From the NCBI RefSeq assembly GCF_000156235.1, contig NZ_DS996805.1, positions 434,001 to 498,000 of the forward strand: a DNA stretch of 64,000 bases. Reading direction: 5' to 3'. Each line of letters begins with the position of its first letter. Within the stretch, counting starts at the first letter, position 1. The position numbers and the translations under genes were made by a program. The notes under the pieces are model-generated. The model made no database searches. It was not told the origin of the DNA and worked only from the letters and a program-made list of their open reading frames with translations. The stretch comes from Pseudovibrio sp000156235 (lineage in GTDB: Bacteria > Pseudomonadota > Alphaproteobacteria > Rhizobiales > Stappiaceae). Positions 27,601 through 36,333 of the stretch are shown here, piece by piece.

Positions 27601-30600
27601 CTGATGGAACTGTTCATGGTGGTTCTGGCACCTGGAGCAGTGCCGGGAGCAACTGGACCGATGCCACCGGTTCAGCAAGTGCACCTTATCAACCGGATAG
27701 CACGCTGATTTTCCAGGGAACTCCAGGCACAGTCGCGGTGGATAGCGCCGGGGTTTCGGTTTCCAAAGGCATGCAGTTTGCCGTGGACGGCTACAGCGTA
27801 ACTGGCGGAGATGTGGTTCTGAATGCTCGTTCTCAGTTTGATAACATTTCTTTCAGGGTTGGGGACGGAACCAACTTGAGCACCGGTTTCACCTCAACCA
27901 TTGCTTCCAACCTGACCGGGACTGGATCACTGCAAAAAACGGGTCTTGGAACTCTCGTCTTGACGGGTGACAACACCTACAACGGCAGCACCACTGTTTC
28001 AAAAGGAGTACTGGAGTTCAGGGATGGTGCTACCCTCAGTGAAGGCCAATTTTTTCGCGTTGGCGGTTCTGCAACAGCATCTCTGATCATTGCAGATGGC
28101 AGCGATGTTTCTGCAAGAATATATACCTTTGTCGCTACGGGCGCCGGTTCGTCTGGAGCTGTAACGGTAACAGGCCCTGGTACACGTTTTCAAGCTGGGA
28201 GTACTTTTGGCATTGGATACCATGGAAACGGAACCCTGAGTATCTTGGAGGGCGGTTTAGTTTCCGGCATTTCTGGCAATATCGGCTCGTATGCAGGCTC
28301 CACCGGAACTGTGGAGGTGACTGGAGAAGGGTCGCATTGGAAGAACGATTTCGGTTTGGATACACAAGGTATCAGTCTTGCCGTGGGACGTGACGGGACC
28401 GGAACTCTGACCATTGCCGAAGGTGGTCGGGTGACCAGTCAAAAAGGGGTTATCGGTTCTGGAGCTGGTTCTTCGGGGGACGTAGTCGTGACTGGAGATG
28501 GGTCTCTCTGGGAAAACAGCCACTATATGAACATCGGATTGCTCGGACGGGGTACTCTGACGATCTCAGATGGTGGTGTGGTTGAGGTGGAGAATAGCGC
28601 TCATCTGGGCAGGATGACAGGTTCCAGTGGCACGCTCAACATTGGTGCTGCAGCAGGTGATCTGGCTCTGGCAGCAGGTGTTTTAGATGCTGCAGCGGTT
28701 AAATTTGGTGATGGTGACGGGGTAATTAACTTCAACCATACGGATACTGACTACACCTTCTCACTTGCAATTTCGGGAGACGGCATTGTCAATCAGCTTG
28801 CAGGCACCACTATCCTGACCGGCGCCAACACCTATACCGGCAACACCATTGTTTCAGGCGGTGAGCTGGTTGTTAATAGCACCATTGGTGATGTTACAGT
28901 CAACGGCGGCGTCCTTGGCGGCTCAGGCACGATCAACGGTTCGGCAACAGTCACAAGCGGAACGATTGCTGCAGGCAATAGCCCGGGTACGCTAACGGTC
29001 GGCGGTGACCTCAATCTGACCTCCGCATCCGTTCTGGATTTCGAACTCGGCTCTCCGTCCGGGACAGCAGGCGTGGACAGCGACCTCATTGCTGTTGGCG
29101 GTGATCTGACATTGGATGGATCGCTCAATATCACTGATGTGGGTGGTTTTGACGCCGGGGTCTATAACCTGATCACTTATGGCGGCAGTTTGACCGATAA
29201 CGACCTTGAGATAGGTCTAGCGCCAACGGAGTTCAACTACGACATCCAAACCGCCACAGCGGGTCAGGTCAATCTGTTGGTCAATGCAAACCTGCTGAGT
29301 TTTTGGAACGGAGCGGTAACCAGTACAGACGGCACCATTCATGGCGGCTCGGGGACATGGAGCGCAACTGGTACCAACTGGACTGATGCCGACGGCACGG
29401 GAAGTGCACCCCACGATCCAGACAGCTTCCTGATCTTTCAGGCAGAGGCGGGTGCTGTCACGGTAGATAGTGCTGGGGTATCTGTCTCCAAAGGCATGCA
29501 GTTTGCAACGGACGGATACAGTGTTTCTGGCGGAGATATTGCACTAACAGGGGCAACTGCGATCCGGGTCGGAGATGGCACTGATGCAGGTACAGGATAT
29601 TCGACCGTTATTGCCTCCGATTTGACCGGAACCGGTTCTCTCAAAAAGACTGGTCTCGGAACACTCATCCTAACCGGCACCAATACCTTTTCTGGCAACA
29701 CCACAGTGTCTGGTGGAGCACTGGTTGTTGATGGATCCATTGGAGATGTTAGGACTGATGGCGGCAGCCTTGGAGGGTCGGGTACTCTTGGAGCAGTTAC
29801 AGTCAACTCCGGTGCTGTGATTGCACCTGGTAACTCCATTGGTACGATGAACACGACATCAACTGTTTTCAATGCCGGTTCGGTTTATGAGGTTGAGTTG
29901 AACAACGGGGGCGCTGCAGCAGGTGTCAATAGTGATCTTCTAGCTGCCAGTAACACCGTTACGATCAATGGTGGAACGGTGCATGTCATGCCGGAGAACG
30001 GAACTGATAATGGATCGACCTATACCGCCGGCACGACTTATACCATCATCACTGCAGGCGGTGGCATTAATGGAACATTCGATTCCCCTACACCAACCGA
30101 TGATTTTGCATTCTTCAATTTTGCCCTGTCCTATGATCCTAATAGTGTTTTTCTGACTTCAGAACTTGCCGTGCCCACGTTCTGCGTTTCAGGAATGAGC
30201 GCTAATCAATGCGCAACGGGCGACGGTGTGTTTTCGCTTGACAGCGGGACTTTATACAACGCGGTGCTCAACCTTGCTGACGAAGAAGCTCCGCAGGCAC
30301 TTGATCAGCTCTCTGGCGAAGTACACGCTTCGATCAGGACAGCACTGCTTGAGGACAGCCGCTTTGCACGCGAAGCAGTGCTGAACCGTATGCGCATTGC
30401 AACCGGAGCTGTGGCCGCCGACGGACAGGCGCAGGCTGAAAAACGTATCAGCGAGAGTGCTTCCTTCTGGGGGCAAGGCTTTGGCGGCTGGGGGAGCTGG
30501 AGTGGAAACCACAACACTGCAGGGCTTGATCGCTCGGTCGGCGGGTTGTTTGTGGGAGGCGATGTCCTGATCGGTGATAATACCCGTCTTGGAGCTTTTG

Positions 30601-31277
30601 GCGGCTACGATAATAACAGATTAGAGGTGAATGGCAGAAGGTCCTCTGTAACAGTAGATACAGTGTATTTGGGTGCCTATGGTGGAGCTCAGTTTGATGC
30701 TCTGGGGCTCCGTGTTGGTGGCAGCTATGCATGGCATGATATCGACACAGCACGCTCGGTTGCTTTTACTGGCCTCTCTGAAAACCTGGCTGGTTCCTAT
30801 GATGCTCGAACTGCCCAGTTCTTTGGTGAGGTGGGATATCGTTTTGATCACAACACAAGCAGTCTGGAGCCTTTTGCCAATGTGTCTTACGTCCGCTTAT
30901 CCAGCGACGGGTACTCTGAAACCGGCGGTACAGCGGCTCTGACGGCTGGTCACGAAACCATGGATAGCACCTTCACCACTATCGGGCTGCGAATAGGAAC
31001 TCTGGCTGATCTTGGTGAGTTCAGCGCGAAGCTTTCAGCTCAAGCCGCTTGGCAGCATGCGTTCGGCGGCAAGGAGCCGTTTGCCAGCCATGCCTTTAAT
31101 GGTGGAAGTAACTTTTCTGTCGCGGGTGCACCGGTTGCCAGAGATGCCCTGGTGCTTGATGTGGGCGCTGCAGTTGACCTGGGAGAGGATGCAGCCATTG
31201 GATTGTCCTACAATGGTCGGTTCGGTTCTGGGCTCACCGATCAGGGGGTCAGGGCAAACCTTACCCTGCGTTTCTGA
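24699..31277 (+). CDS. Giant autotransporter adhesin (type V secretion)
   Basis: 2192 aa. A long N-terminus (charged first 25 residues, then hydrophobic APFLAAAVVASGPLMLSGAS) resembles an extended signal peptide. The passenger is a beta-helix of ~45-50-residue repeats containing VEVTGTGSTW and DGTLTVSDGG, interrupted by autotransporter-associated repeats such as LSGTTILTGANTYTG. The last ~280 residues (from SASFWGQGFGGWGSWSG) form the beta-barrel and end in LTLRF, the expected terminal Phe. It is probably a surface adhesin. Two ~230-residue passenger segments are near-duplicates 575 codons apart. A second start at ATG 24765 is possible but would remove the extended signal region. Confidence 0.92.
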   Translation: MTTSPRRTCFEHFLNHLRRGGRMTKVAGTIASHAPFLAAAVVASGPLMLSGASDALGQTWDGSSSADWFTGENWSSNTTPDYSQDVTIDTTLPNLATITDKGTNGTADVQDLVVGDYGQGSLIVSDGGALESYSGSYIGSNNGSTGRVEVTGTGSTWGSSYWIYVGDNGDGTLTVSDGGAVSNAFSKIGRIGGSSGRVEVTGTGSTWTNTDDLVIGVSGDGTLMVSDGGTVSNTHGRIGHYSSSTGSVEVTGTGSAWINSSWLTVGDFGEGALKVSDGGSVSNANSNIGSGSGSTGAVEVTGTGSTWESSGTLDVGGDGDGTLTISEDAIVSVSGVTRLGSNATGSGVLNIGAASGETAVAAGMLDAPSVKFGNGTGVINFNHTDTDYIFSSAIRRNGMVNQLSGTTILTGANTYTGGTTVSGGTLELRGGSASSDSGEISITGGRLQVTNSETVGDTTVDGGALAIATGETLTTGAFTLVDGTVMGGTLLGSSYTVESGNIATALTGTGALTKNGNGTVTLTGTNTYTGDTIISGGTLELRGLSALTDTQELRVGYAGTGALIIAEGSEVNSENMFIGRVSGSVTVTGSAASLDVTTNSIIGLYGTGTLTISDGGRVTSGQASAIGGTDATGAVTVTDEGSVWEAGSLNVGQYGVGSLKIENGGKVTSDSTIIGFDSTSFSGTSSGLVIVTGAGSVWENRDRLVVGDKAPGTLTIADGAIVDADDVFILAYDAISQGTLNIGAAAGETAVKAGTLDTEEVRFGEGTGVINFNHTDTDYTFSADISGTGSVNQLSGTTILTGTNTSDTIVSGGMLVVNGTIGDVTINGGTLGGSGTINGSTTVTSGTIAAGNSPGTLTIVDDLNLTSASVLDFELGSPSGTAGVDSDLIAVGGDLTLDGTLDITDAGGLDAGVYNLITYGGSLTDNGLVVGTAPIGFLYNVQTATVGQVNLLVNPDQLSFWNGAVTSADGTVHGGSGTWSSAGSNWTDATGSASAPYQPDSTLIFQGTPGTVAVDSAGVSVSKGMQFAVDGYSVTGGDVVLNARSQFDNISFRVGDGTNLSTGFTSTIASNLTGTGSLQKTGLGTLVLTGDNTYNGSTTVSKGVLEFRDGATLSEGQFFRVGGSATASLIIADGSDVSARIYTFVATGAGSSGAVTVTGPGTRFQAGSTFGIGYHGNGTLSILEGGLVSGISGNIGSYAGSTGTVEVTGEGSHWKNDFGLDTQGISLAVGRDGTGTLTIAEGGRVTSQKGVIGSGAGSSGDVVVTGDGSLWENSHYMNIGLLGRGTLTISDGGVVEVENSAHLGRMTGSSGTLNIGAAAGDLALAAGVLDAAAVKFGDGDGVINFNHTDTDYTFSLAISGDGIVNQLAGTTILTGANTYTGNTIVSGGELVVNSTIGDVTVNGGVLGGSGTINGSATVTSGTIAAGNSPGTLTVGGDLNLTSASVLDFELGSPSGTAGVDSDLIAVGGDLTLDGSLNITDVGGFDAGVYNLITYGGSLTDNDLEIGLAPTEFNYDIQTATAGQVNLLVNANLLSFWNGAVTSTDGTIHGGSGTWSATGTNWTDADGTGSAPHDPDSFLIFQAEAGAVTVDSAGVSVSKGMQFATDGYSVSGGDIALTGATAIRVGDGTDAGTGYSTVIASDLTGTGSLKKTGLGTLILTGTNTFSGNTTVSGGALVVDGSIGDVRTDGGSLGGSGTLGAVTVNSGAVIAPGNSIGTMNTTSTVFNAGSVYEVELNNGGAAAGVNSDLLAASNTVTINGGTVHVMPENGTDNGSTYTAGTTYTIITAGGGINGTFDSPTPTDDFAFFNFALSYDPNSVFLTSELAVPTFCVSGMSANQCATGDGVFSLDSGTLYNAVLNLADEEAPQALDQLSGEVHASIRTALLEDSRFAREAVLNRMRIATGAVAADGQAQAEKRISESASFWGQGFGGWGSWSGNHNTAGLDRSVGGLFVGGDVLIGDNTRLGAFGGYDNNRLEVNGRRSSVTVDTVYLGAYGGAQFDALGLRVGGSYAWHDIDTARSVAFTGLSENLAGSYDARTAQFFGEVGYRFDHNTSSLEPFANVSYVRLSSDGYSETGGTAALTAGHETMDSTFTTIGLRIGTLADLGEFSAKLSAQAAWQHAFGGKEPFASHAFNGGSNFSVAGAPVARDALVLDVGAAVDLGEDAAIGLSYNGRFGSGLTDQGVRANLTLRF

Positions 31278-31312
31278 TCATCTTTGAGCTTCCATCACCG
31301 CACAGACCATCA

Positions 31313-31339
31313 CGCCGCTGTCCGCAATCGACAGCGGCG
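31313..31339 (+). terminator. Hairpin downstream of the autotransporter
   Basis: CGCCGCTGTC (31313-31322) pairs perfectly with GACAGCGGCG (31330-31339) around CGCAATC. The U-tract is weak, so termination may need help. Confidence 0.6.
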
Positions 31340-31546
31340 GGCGAACTTTCTTAAAACAGAACGAGAATTAAAATGCGATATCCTTGCATGAGACGCATGG
31401 CGACTGGACTGTTCCCTGCGCACTTACCTCATCGCACGATGGCCACAGCATCTGTTCTCGTAACCAATGATAGCAATGTGTAACGGCACTTAGCCAAATA
31501 ACAACATTATTTCGATGGCAGCGTATTAACATTAGGGAGAGAGCCT

Positions 31547-34003
31547 ATGCAAAAAGACCACCGCATTCGCTTAGAAATCACCAATAACACCTCATCCATT
31601 TTCACTTTTGAGCAAGCTCACTTAGAATATGGTCAACTCGCAGATGATAACGAGTGGCCAAAAGAAATAACTGCTGATGGTGGCCAAGTAACCGTCGAGT
31701 GTGATGAAGCGAACAGGTCCGTTGCAGGGTGCGCTGGCTGGGTAAAATACAAATCTGCGTCGCCTGAAAACCCTATCAGCATCTATTTCACATTCGCCAA
31801 TCCGATTGGGAACGTGAACAAAATCGATGCAGGCACAAGCGATCAGACATACGAAACCATGACTTCTCAGTTCCTGCCGGTGCAGAGAGTTTTCCCAACC
31901 GAAGGTTCCGAGGGGCACTATTGGACGGTGGATGCAAGTAGCACAAATGGAAAAACCAACAACGCCAGATTTGTGATTGAAAGCGGTGATGCGGCGGAAA
32001 TTATTCCGGAGAACCTACAGTTGGTAAATGCAGCAGCGACTTTTGACAGTGTCAATGCAAACTCTGGCGGGACTGGCTACTATTTGACCATCCACACTTC
32101 GATCTACTCACATTTTAAAGGAGTTGGCGCTTTTGGATCAAAGTTAATTTTCACACACACAGACGTACTGCTTCCCCATCAGCAAGGTACATATATGATT
32201 GGAAATAAAATCCAAAAAAAATATGGAGGCAGTGACATAATTCAAGCAACTTATAATACCGAACATGATCCCGCATGGGGTCATCCAGGAGGTGTTCAAG
32301 TCTGCGGTAGCTATATGGCACTTGCTCTGGAGAAAAGTGACAAACATAACACCTGCTCAGAAGTACAAATCTACGATGTCCGCCCCACGGCAAAAAACAA
32401 ACCGATGAAACTTCTGACCACGATCCCGAGAGACGATAGCGGGGTAAATGGCGCAGGGATGACGAAAGAAAAGTCAGTAGGTGATGAAAAAGGGAAATAC
32501 ATTGTCATTGCAGGGGATAGCCCGGGGCTAAGCGTCTATCGATCTAAAACAGCTGAAATTAGTACACAACCCGACCAGTTTGATCTCATTCAGTTGATTT
32601 CAAAAAAAGATCTTCCTGACACATTTAGTCCGGAGGGTGGCTTCGCTCTCGCGACACAGGAAGATGGCCAGCTCTTTATTTTCACGATGCACGGCACCGA
32701 TAGAAGTTTTGGTTTATATCGGCTCCAGATTGAAGGAGATCATAGCGCAACTGTAACGCAAGTTCGTGCTCCAATACTATTGGAAACTGGCCCCTCCTCA
32801 TCAGCCGACGCGGAAGCAAGATACGATGATATGTCAGGTGCTATCAGCTTAGCTGGTCTCAAAGCGAACTATATGCCAAGTGTGGATATGATGACACCGT
32901 CTGAACTGGGCGCCAATTTCAGATGGGGAAAGGGTCTTCAGATTACATCACCCACCAGTATTGAAATTTTTGCAACATCCAGAAGTGCTTTCCCATATCC
33001 GCCTTTCTTCCCTGGAGTGTTTTCAGTCGCGACTTGGAAGGCGGACACCGCTATCGATGCTGTCTGGTGGCCTAGCATTAATTACACTACAGGCTCCTCG
33101 GTGGCGATCGCTACAGATTACAACTCAGGCTGCCTGGAAATGAACCGTGGCTCCGGCGGAAACAGCAACAAACTTTACTACCGAGTAGGAAGGGCACATT
33201 TCTCCGACAATCGTATCGACTTTGGAAACGGTATATATTTTACAAGCAGCTCCGACTTTGCCGTATCTATGGATAATAAAGACCACTGTATCTGTGTACA
33301 TAGGGAAAGTGGGAGTGGCAATAAGCTATATTATGCCGTTGGACTTGCGGATATAGGTACCAAGACAGTCAATTGGGGCAATAATCAAAATTACACCACC
33401 GGGACCAAGGTCGCAGTCGCGATGGATAATCATGGTAACTGCGTTGAGCTACACACCGGTAGCGGTGACGACAAAAACAATCTCTACTACATGGTTGGGA
33501 TCATTAACTCCACTGCAAAGACAATACATTGGGGAGATAGCGACAAGTATGACACGGGCGCTGACATTGCCATCGCAATGGATGATCATGGTAATTGCGT
33601 AGAGATACATAGAGGCAACCCGGCTTCTGGTAACGACGATAAACTTTACTACCGCGTTGGCAGAATAGACTTCAGCAAGAAGACCATAAGTTGGGGTGAT
33701 AGTATCCAATACGATTCAGGCTCTGATCACTCAGTAGCGATGGACAATAGTGGTAATTGTGTGGAGGTTCATCGAGGTCGCGGTAGCAGCGTTGACCTAT
33801 ACTACCGTACTGGAAAAATACAATTTGAGAAAAAAAAGATAGACTGGAGTGAAAGTAAGAAATACGACCATGGCTCTAATCTTGCTGTAACCATGGATAA
33901 TAATGGCCACCTTATAGAAGTGCACAGGCATTCGGAAGGTGGCGATGACAGCAATAAGTTATACTACAAAATTGGCTTACCGGATCTGGCCCCTATTGAT
34001 TAA
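31547..34003 (+). CDS. Repeat-rich 818-aa protein with propeller-like C-terminus (unknown)
   Basis: AGGGAGAGAG gives a strong ribosome site. There is no signal peptide. Residues 1-~150 look like a beta-sandwich (IRLEITNNTSSIFTFEQAHL, AGCAGWVKYKS) faintly reminiscent of aegerolysin- or actinoporin-type membrane-binding proteins; this is a weak impression. Residues ~505-815 contain six repeats of ~55 residues, each with a variant of MDNHGNCVELH, then LYYRVGR, then W(G)xS and a Y(D)TG turn. They probably form blades of a lectin-like beta-propeller. The gene is flanked by its own terminator and lies in the integrase-bounded region. A secreted or released toxin/lectin is possible, but no function can be assigned. 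Confidence 0.7.
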   Translation: MQKDHRIRLEITNNTSSIFTFEQAHLEYGQLADDNEWPKEITADGGQVTVECDEANRSVAGCAGWVKYKSASPENPISIYFTFANPIGNVNKIDAGTSDQTYETMTSQFLPVQRVFPTEGSEGHYWTVDASSTNGKTNNARFVIESGDAAEIIPENLQLVNAAATFDSVNANSGGTGYYLTIHTSIYSHFKGVGAFGSKLIFTHTDVLLPHQQGTYMIGNKIQKKYGGSDIIQATYNTEHDPAWGHPGGVQVCGSYMALALEKSDKHNTCSEVQIYDVRPTAKNKPMKLLTTIPRDDSGVNGAGMTKEKSVGDEKGKYIVIAGDSPGLSVYRSKTAEISTQPDQFDLIQLISKKDLPDTFSPEGGFALATQEDGQLFIFTMHGTDRSFGLYRLQIEGDHSATVTQVRAPILLETGPSSSADAEARYDDMSGAISLAGLKANYMPSVDMMTPSELGANFRWGKGLQITSPTSIEIFATSRSAFPYPPFFPGVFSVATWKADTAIDAVWWPSINYTTGSSVAIATDYNSGCLEMNRGSGGNSNKLYYRVGRAHFSDNRIDFGNGIYFTSSSDFAVSMDNKDHCICVHRESGSGNKLYYAVGLADIGTKTVNWGNNQNYTTGTKVAVAMDNHGNCVELHTGSGDDKNNLYYMVGIINSTAKTIHWGDSDKYDTGADIAIAMDDHGNCVEIHRGNPASGNDDKLYYRVGRIDFSKKTISWGDSIQYDSGSDHSVAMDNSGNCVEVHRGRGSSVDLYYRTGKIQFEKKKIDWSESKKYDHGSNLAVTMDNNGHLIEVHRHSEGGDDSNKLYYKIGLPDLAPID

Positions 34004-34033
34004 GTCTTTCCTTTGCAGAGCAGAGTGTTCTTC

Positions 34034-34061
34034 AAACTCCCCGTGGTGACGGGGAGTTTTG
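34034..34061 (+). terminator. Rho-independent terminator after the 818-aa gene
   Basis: AAACTCCCCG (34034-34043) pairs with CGGGGAGTTT (34050-34059) around TGGTGA and runs into TTTTG. Confidence 0.85.
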
Positions 34062-34629
34062 TGTATGAGCGGCGATTTGTGCGATGAAGAATGGGCATAG
34101 AAAAGCTGTATACGTCCGCTGTACCCGACCTATAAACTAGGGATAGATGTTGGAGAGTAATAAACTTTCATTCTGACAAGCAGACAAAGAGGCAGAAATC
34201 TGCCGATCGAAAAATAGAGTTGCATACTGGTCGCAACACACATTTTCACAACAACAGCTTTTGAGTAGTATAGATTTATACCGAAGGGGCTTCTGCAAAC
34301 TTTAACCGGAACACAGGGCTTCGCGGGTGCAGCGAATAGCTTGTGACCATTTGCGGACGTTCGACATAAATCTAGAAGCCTTCTGCCAGCACATGGACTC
34401 AATTATAGGTGAATTTTACCCCACCTACTATCGAGGCGATTATTGCTGATATTCCACTTCAAATTTGCAAAGTGCAATAGGCTGTGGGCTTTGCTACTTC
34501 AAGATATGCTTGCTAGCGATTGTGCATTTCGCAAGTAGTATCACGTGATTGGCGGAATGAATAAATAGCACGTCAAATGCGCTTTGATGTTATTTGAGTA
34601 GGCTTCATGGAAGCATCAAACAGGGCACC
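34062..34629. other. Intergenic region between the 818-aa gene and rtcB
   Basis: 568 bp between convergent genes with no credible coding frame. It includes one copy of the dispersed GACCA...GCGGACATTCG-like motif near 34345-34370. A hairpin formed by CAGGGCACC and GCGCCCTG at about 34621-34640 overlaps the rtcB stop codon and is followed on the plus strand by a T-rich run, so it may act as a convergent terminator. Confidence 0.5.
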
Positions 34630-36027
34630 TTAGCGCCCTGCTTTTTTCTTTTTCCAGAATGGCTCCATGTTGCCTGCCATGATGCAGCCGTAAGGGTCGA
34701 TGTAGTCTTCGATCTCAGCTAGATCGAATTTCTTGATTTGATCGACGACTGCATCAGCCTTCTTGTAGCTGGAAGGGAGTTCTGAGATATCGATCTTGTT
34801 TTCAAAGAAACGGATATCCAGCCCCTTCGTCTCTTCCTGCAAAATCTCTTCTGCAGTTTTGGTGGACATACGGCGTTTATGCTCAGAACGGGAGTAGTTT
34901 CGTCCCGCGCCGTGAGGAGAGAACCCCAGCGCATGTTTGGCATCTTTACCGCGCACAACCAGCACAGGCTCAGCCATGTTCAACGGAATAAGCGTAAGGC
35001 CCGTTGCATCGCTGGCATAATCGTCCCATGCAGGGGTCGCACCTTTTCCATGGTAATAAAGTCCGTCCCGTTCAAACACGAAGTTGTGCTCGTTCCAGTA
35101 CCTCTCACTCATCTCTGATTGGCAGACCTCAACTGTTGCCTGATGAAGTGCATTATGGTTTGCCTTAGTCCACTTACGGATAAGCTGCAGTGCTTCCCAA
35201 TACGCTTTCCCTTCTTCACTATCGGCCGGAATCCAAGCATTCTGCTTCAAGGTCTTTGGTGATAGTTTCTTGCGGTATTTCTCCGCAATACTCATACCAA
35301 TCTTGTAAAGTTGAGCACCTGGTCCACGTGATCCATGGTGTGTCACAATCGCGGTTTGTCCTGTTGCGCGAGAAACACCAACAAATAAGAAGTGGTTACC
35401 ATCCCCCTGTGTTCCCATATGCTCCTGCGCAGCTCGCAAGATCTTCGGGTTGCTCAAGAACTTATTCTTGCGGAACTGATCCAAAAGCTTCAATGAAACA
35501 GTAAAGCGCTTCCCGTTCGGACGCCCTCCACCACCAAAATGAGTAACTGATTGCGCTGCATCCAAAACGGCTTTCGGGTCAACATCCTTCATCAGAGTGA
35601 TCATCACTGAGCAGCAGATATCCGCGCTATGCATTCCCGGATGAATCGCATTACGTGCAGCAACCACGCCACCAACCGGGATAGTTCCCAAAGGTCCGGC
35701 CGGGCATGCATCTGGCATAATGGCACCGGCCTCTACCGTTGGTGTACGCATAAGCTCAGTCATATGATGCTGAACAGCTTCTAAGTTGGCCTTTTCATCC
35801 ACGCTTTGTGCTTCAATATTTGCATAAAATGGCTTTGTGCCAGAAGGTGCAAGCGGAAGTGTTGGGGTTGGAATATATGGTGCAAGCTGCTGACGGACAT
35901 CATCAAAGCTCAGGCCTTGGTCAAGGGCCATCTGGCCATCTCGAAGAGCTGCGCCAAACGCCTTACCCGGTACGTGTCCCCATTCTTTCAGCAATTCACT
36001 TGTAAGAGTTTCGGTTTCCATCATCAT
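34630..36027 (-). CDS. rtcB: RtcB-type RNA ligase
   Basis: 465 aa. RtcB joins RNA 2',3'-cyclic phosphate or 3'-phosphate ends to 5'-OH ends using GTP and Mn2+. Visible active-site motifs: SADICCSVM (metal-binding Asp and Cys), GDGNHFLFVG (metal His), THHGSRGPG (metal His) and FSPHGAGRNYSR, whose His is the guanylylated residue. The region normally read as MPDxHxGKG is diverged here to MPDACPAGPLG, and the protein is longer than E. coli RtcB (408 aa). Three consecutive ATG codons begin the frame; GAGAG spacing favours the last (36021). It is the last gene of an rsr-Y RNA-rtcB unit. No RtcA cyclase or archease is nearby. Confidence 0.9.
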   Translation of the reverse strand: MMMETETLTSELLKEWGHVPGKAFGAALRDGQMALDQGLSFDDVRQQLAPYIPTPTLPLAPSGTKPFYANIEAQSVDEKANLEAVQHHMTELMRTPTVEAGAIMPDACPAGPLGTIPVGGVVAARNAIHPGMHSADICCSVMITLMKDVDPKAVLDAAQSVTHFGGGGRPNGKRFTVSLKLLDQFRKNKFLSNPKILRAAQEHMGTQGDGNHFLFVGVSRATGQTAIVTHHGSRGPGAQLYKIGMSIAEKYRKKLSPKTLKQNAWIPADSEEGKAYWEALQLIRKWTKANHNALHQATVEVCQSEMSERYWNEHNFVFERDGLYYHGKGATPAWDDYASDATGLTLIPLNMAEPVLVVRGKDAKHALGFSPHGAGRNYSRSEHKRRMSTKTAEEILQEETKGLDIRFFENKIDISELPSSYKKADAVVDQIKKFDLAEIEDYIDPYGCIMAGNMEPFWKKKKAGR

Positions 36028-36051
36028 CTCTCATAGAGTATTTACAAAGAA

Positions 36052-36140
36052 CCGGCGGCAAGAGGTTAGCTGGACGTTCTGCTTATGCAGACTGGGTTCG
36101 AACCAGCAATATCCAATGTAGTCCCGCTCGCATCCGCCAG
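36052..36140 (-). ncRNA. Y RNA-like gene d (minimal copy)
   Basis: About 89 nt. CTGGCGG at the 5' end pairs with CCGCCGG at the 3' end (7 pairs, one G-T). The 5' block GGCGGATGC and internal GGGACTACATTGG match blocks in copies a and b. The T-arm is canonical: GCTGG-TTCGAAC-CCAGT at 36091-36107 (5-bp stem, 7-nt loop). It is followed directly by CTGC-ATAA-GCAG, a short hairpin in the place of the tRNA acceptor stem. No D-arm is recognisable. The 3' end CTCTTGCCGCC matches the CYTTGYCGCC end of the other copies. The Ro-contact motif has A to G (GGCGGAUG). It ends 25 bp before the rtcB start. Confidence 0.7.
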
Positions 36141-36146
36141 CCTTTG

Positions 36147-36291
36147 TAGGGCAAGGTTTGGTAAGATAAATTTCCGCCATCGGATTGCTCCGAGCCAGAT
36201 TTGAACTGGCACAAGAAGTGGTTTTCCACCTCCTATCTCAGTGGCTTTCACCACTAAGATGCGTCTACCTGTAATCCTACCTGCATCCCCG
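36147..36291 (-). ncRNA. Y RNA-like gene c (divergent copy with long arms)
   Basis: About 145 nt. The 5' part GGGGATGC...AGGATTACAGG aligns with the conserved GGCGAATGC...GGAACTACATTG blocks but lacks the exact GNCGAA motif. Two long hairpins follow: ATCTTAGTGG/CCACTGAGAT (10 pairs, TGAAAG loop) and GAGGTGG/CCACTTC (7 pairs, AAAA loop). Then comes a perfect T-arm GCCAG-TTCAAAT-CTGGC (36194-36210) and immediately an acceptor-mimic hairpin TCGGA-GCAA-TCCGA with a GNRA tetraloop. The 3' end CCTTGCCC resembles the common 3' block. The order T-arm then closed acceptor hairpin is the permuted tRNA arrangement. The ends are approximate. Confidence 0.6.
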
Positions 36292-36293
36292 TT

Positions 36294-36311
36294 TTGCAGC
36301 CGAAGCTGCAA
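36294..36311 (-). promoter_or_regulatory. Stable UUCG hairpin between Y RNA copies b and c
   Basis: On the minus strand TTGCAGC-TTCG-GCTGCAA, 7 pairs closed by a UUCG tetraloop. It lies in the 42-bp gap between two Y RNA-like units and may be a processing or stability element; no U-tract follows, so it is not a classical terminator. Confidence 0.55.
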
Positions 36312-36333
36312 GGCAAATTTATGTTTCAATAAT

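Noticed and set aside
34130..34402. 90-codon minus-strand frame between the 818-aa gene and rtcB
   Set aside because: Overlaps a dispersed motif copy, no ribosome site, no domain.
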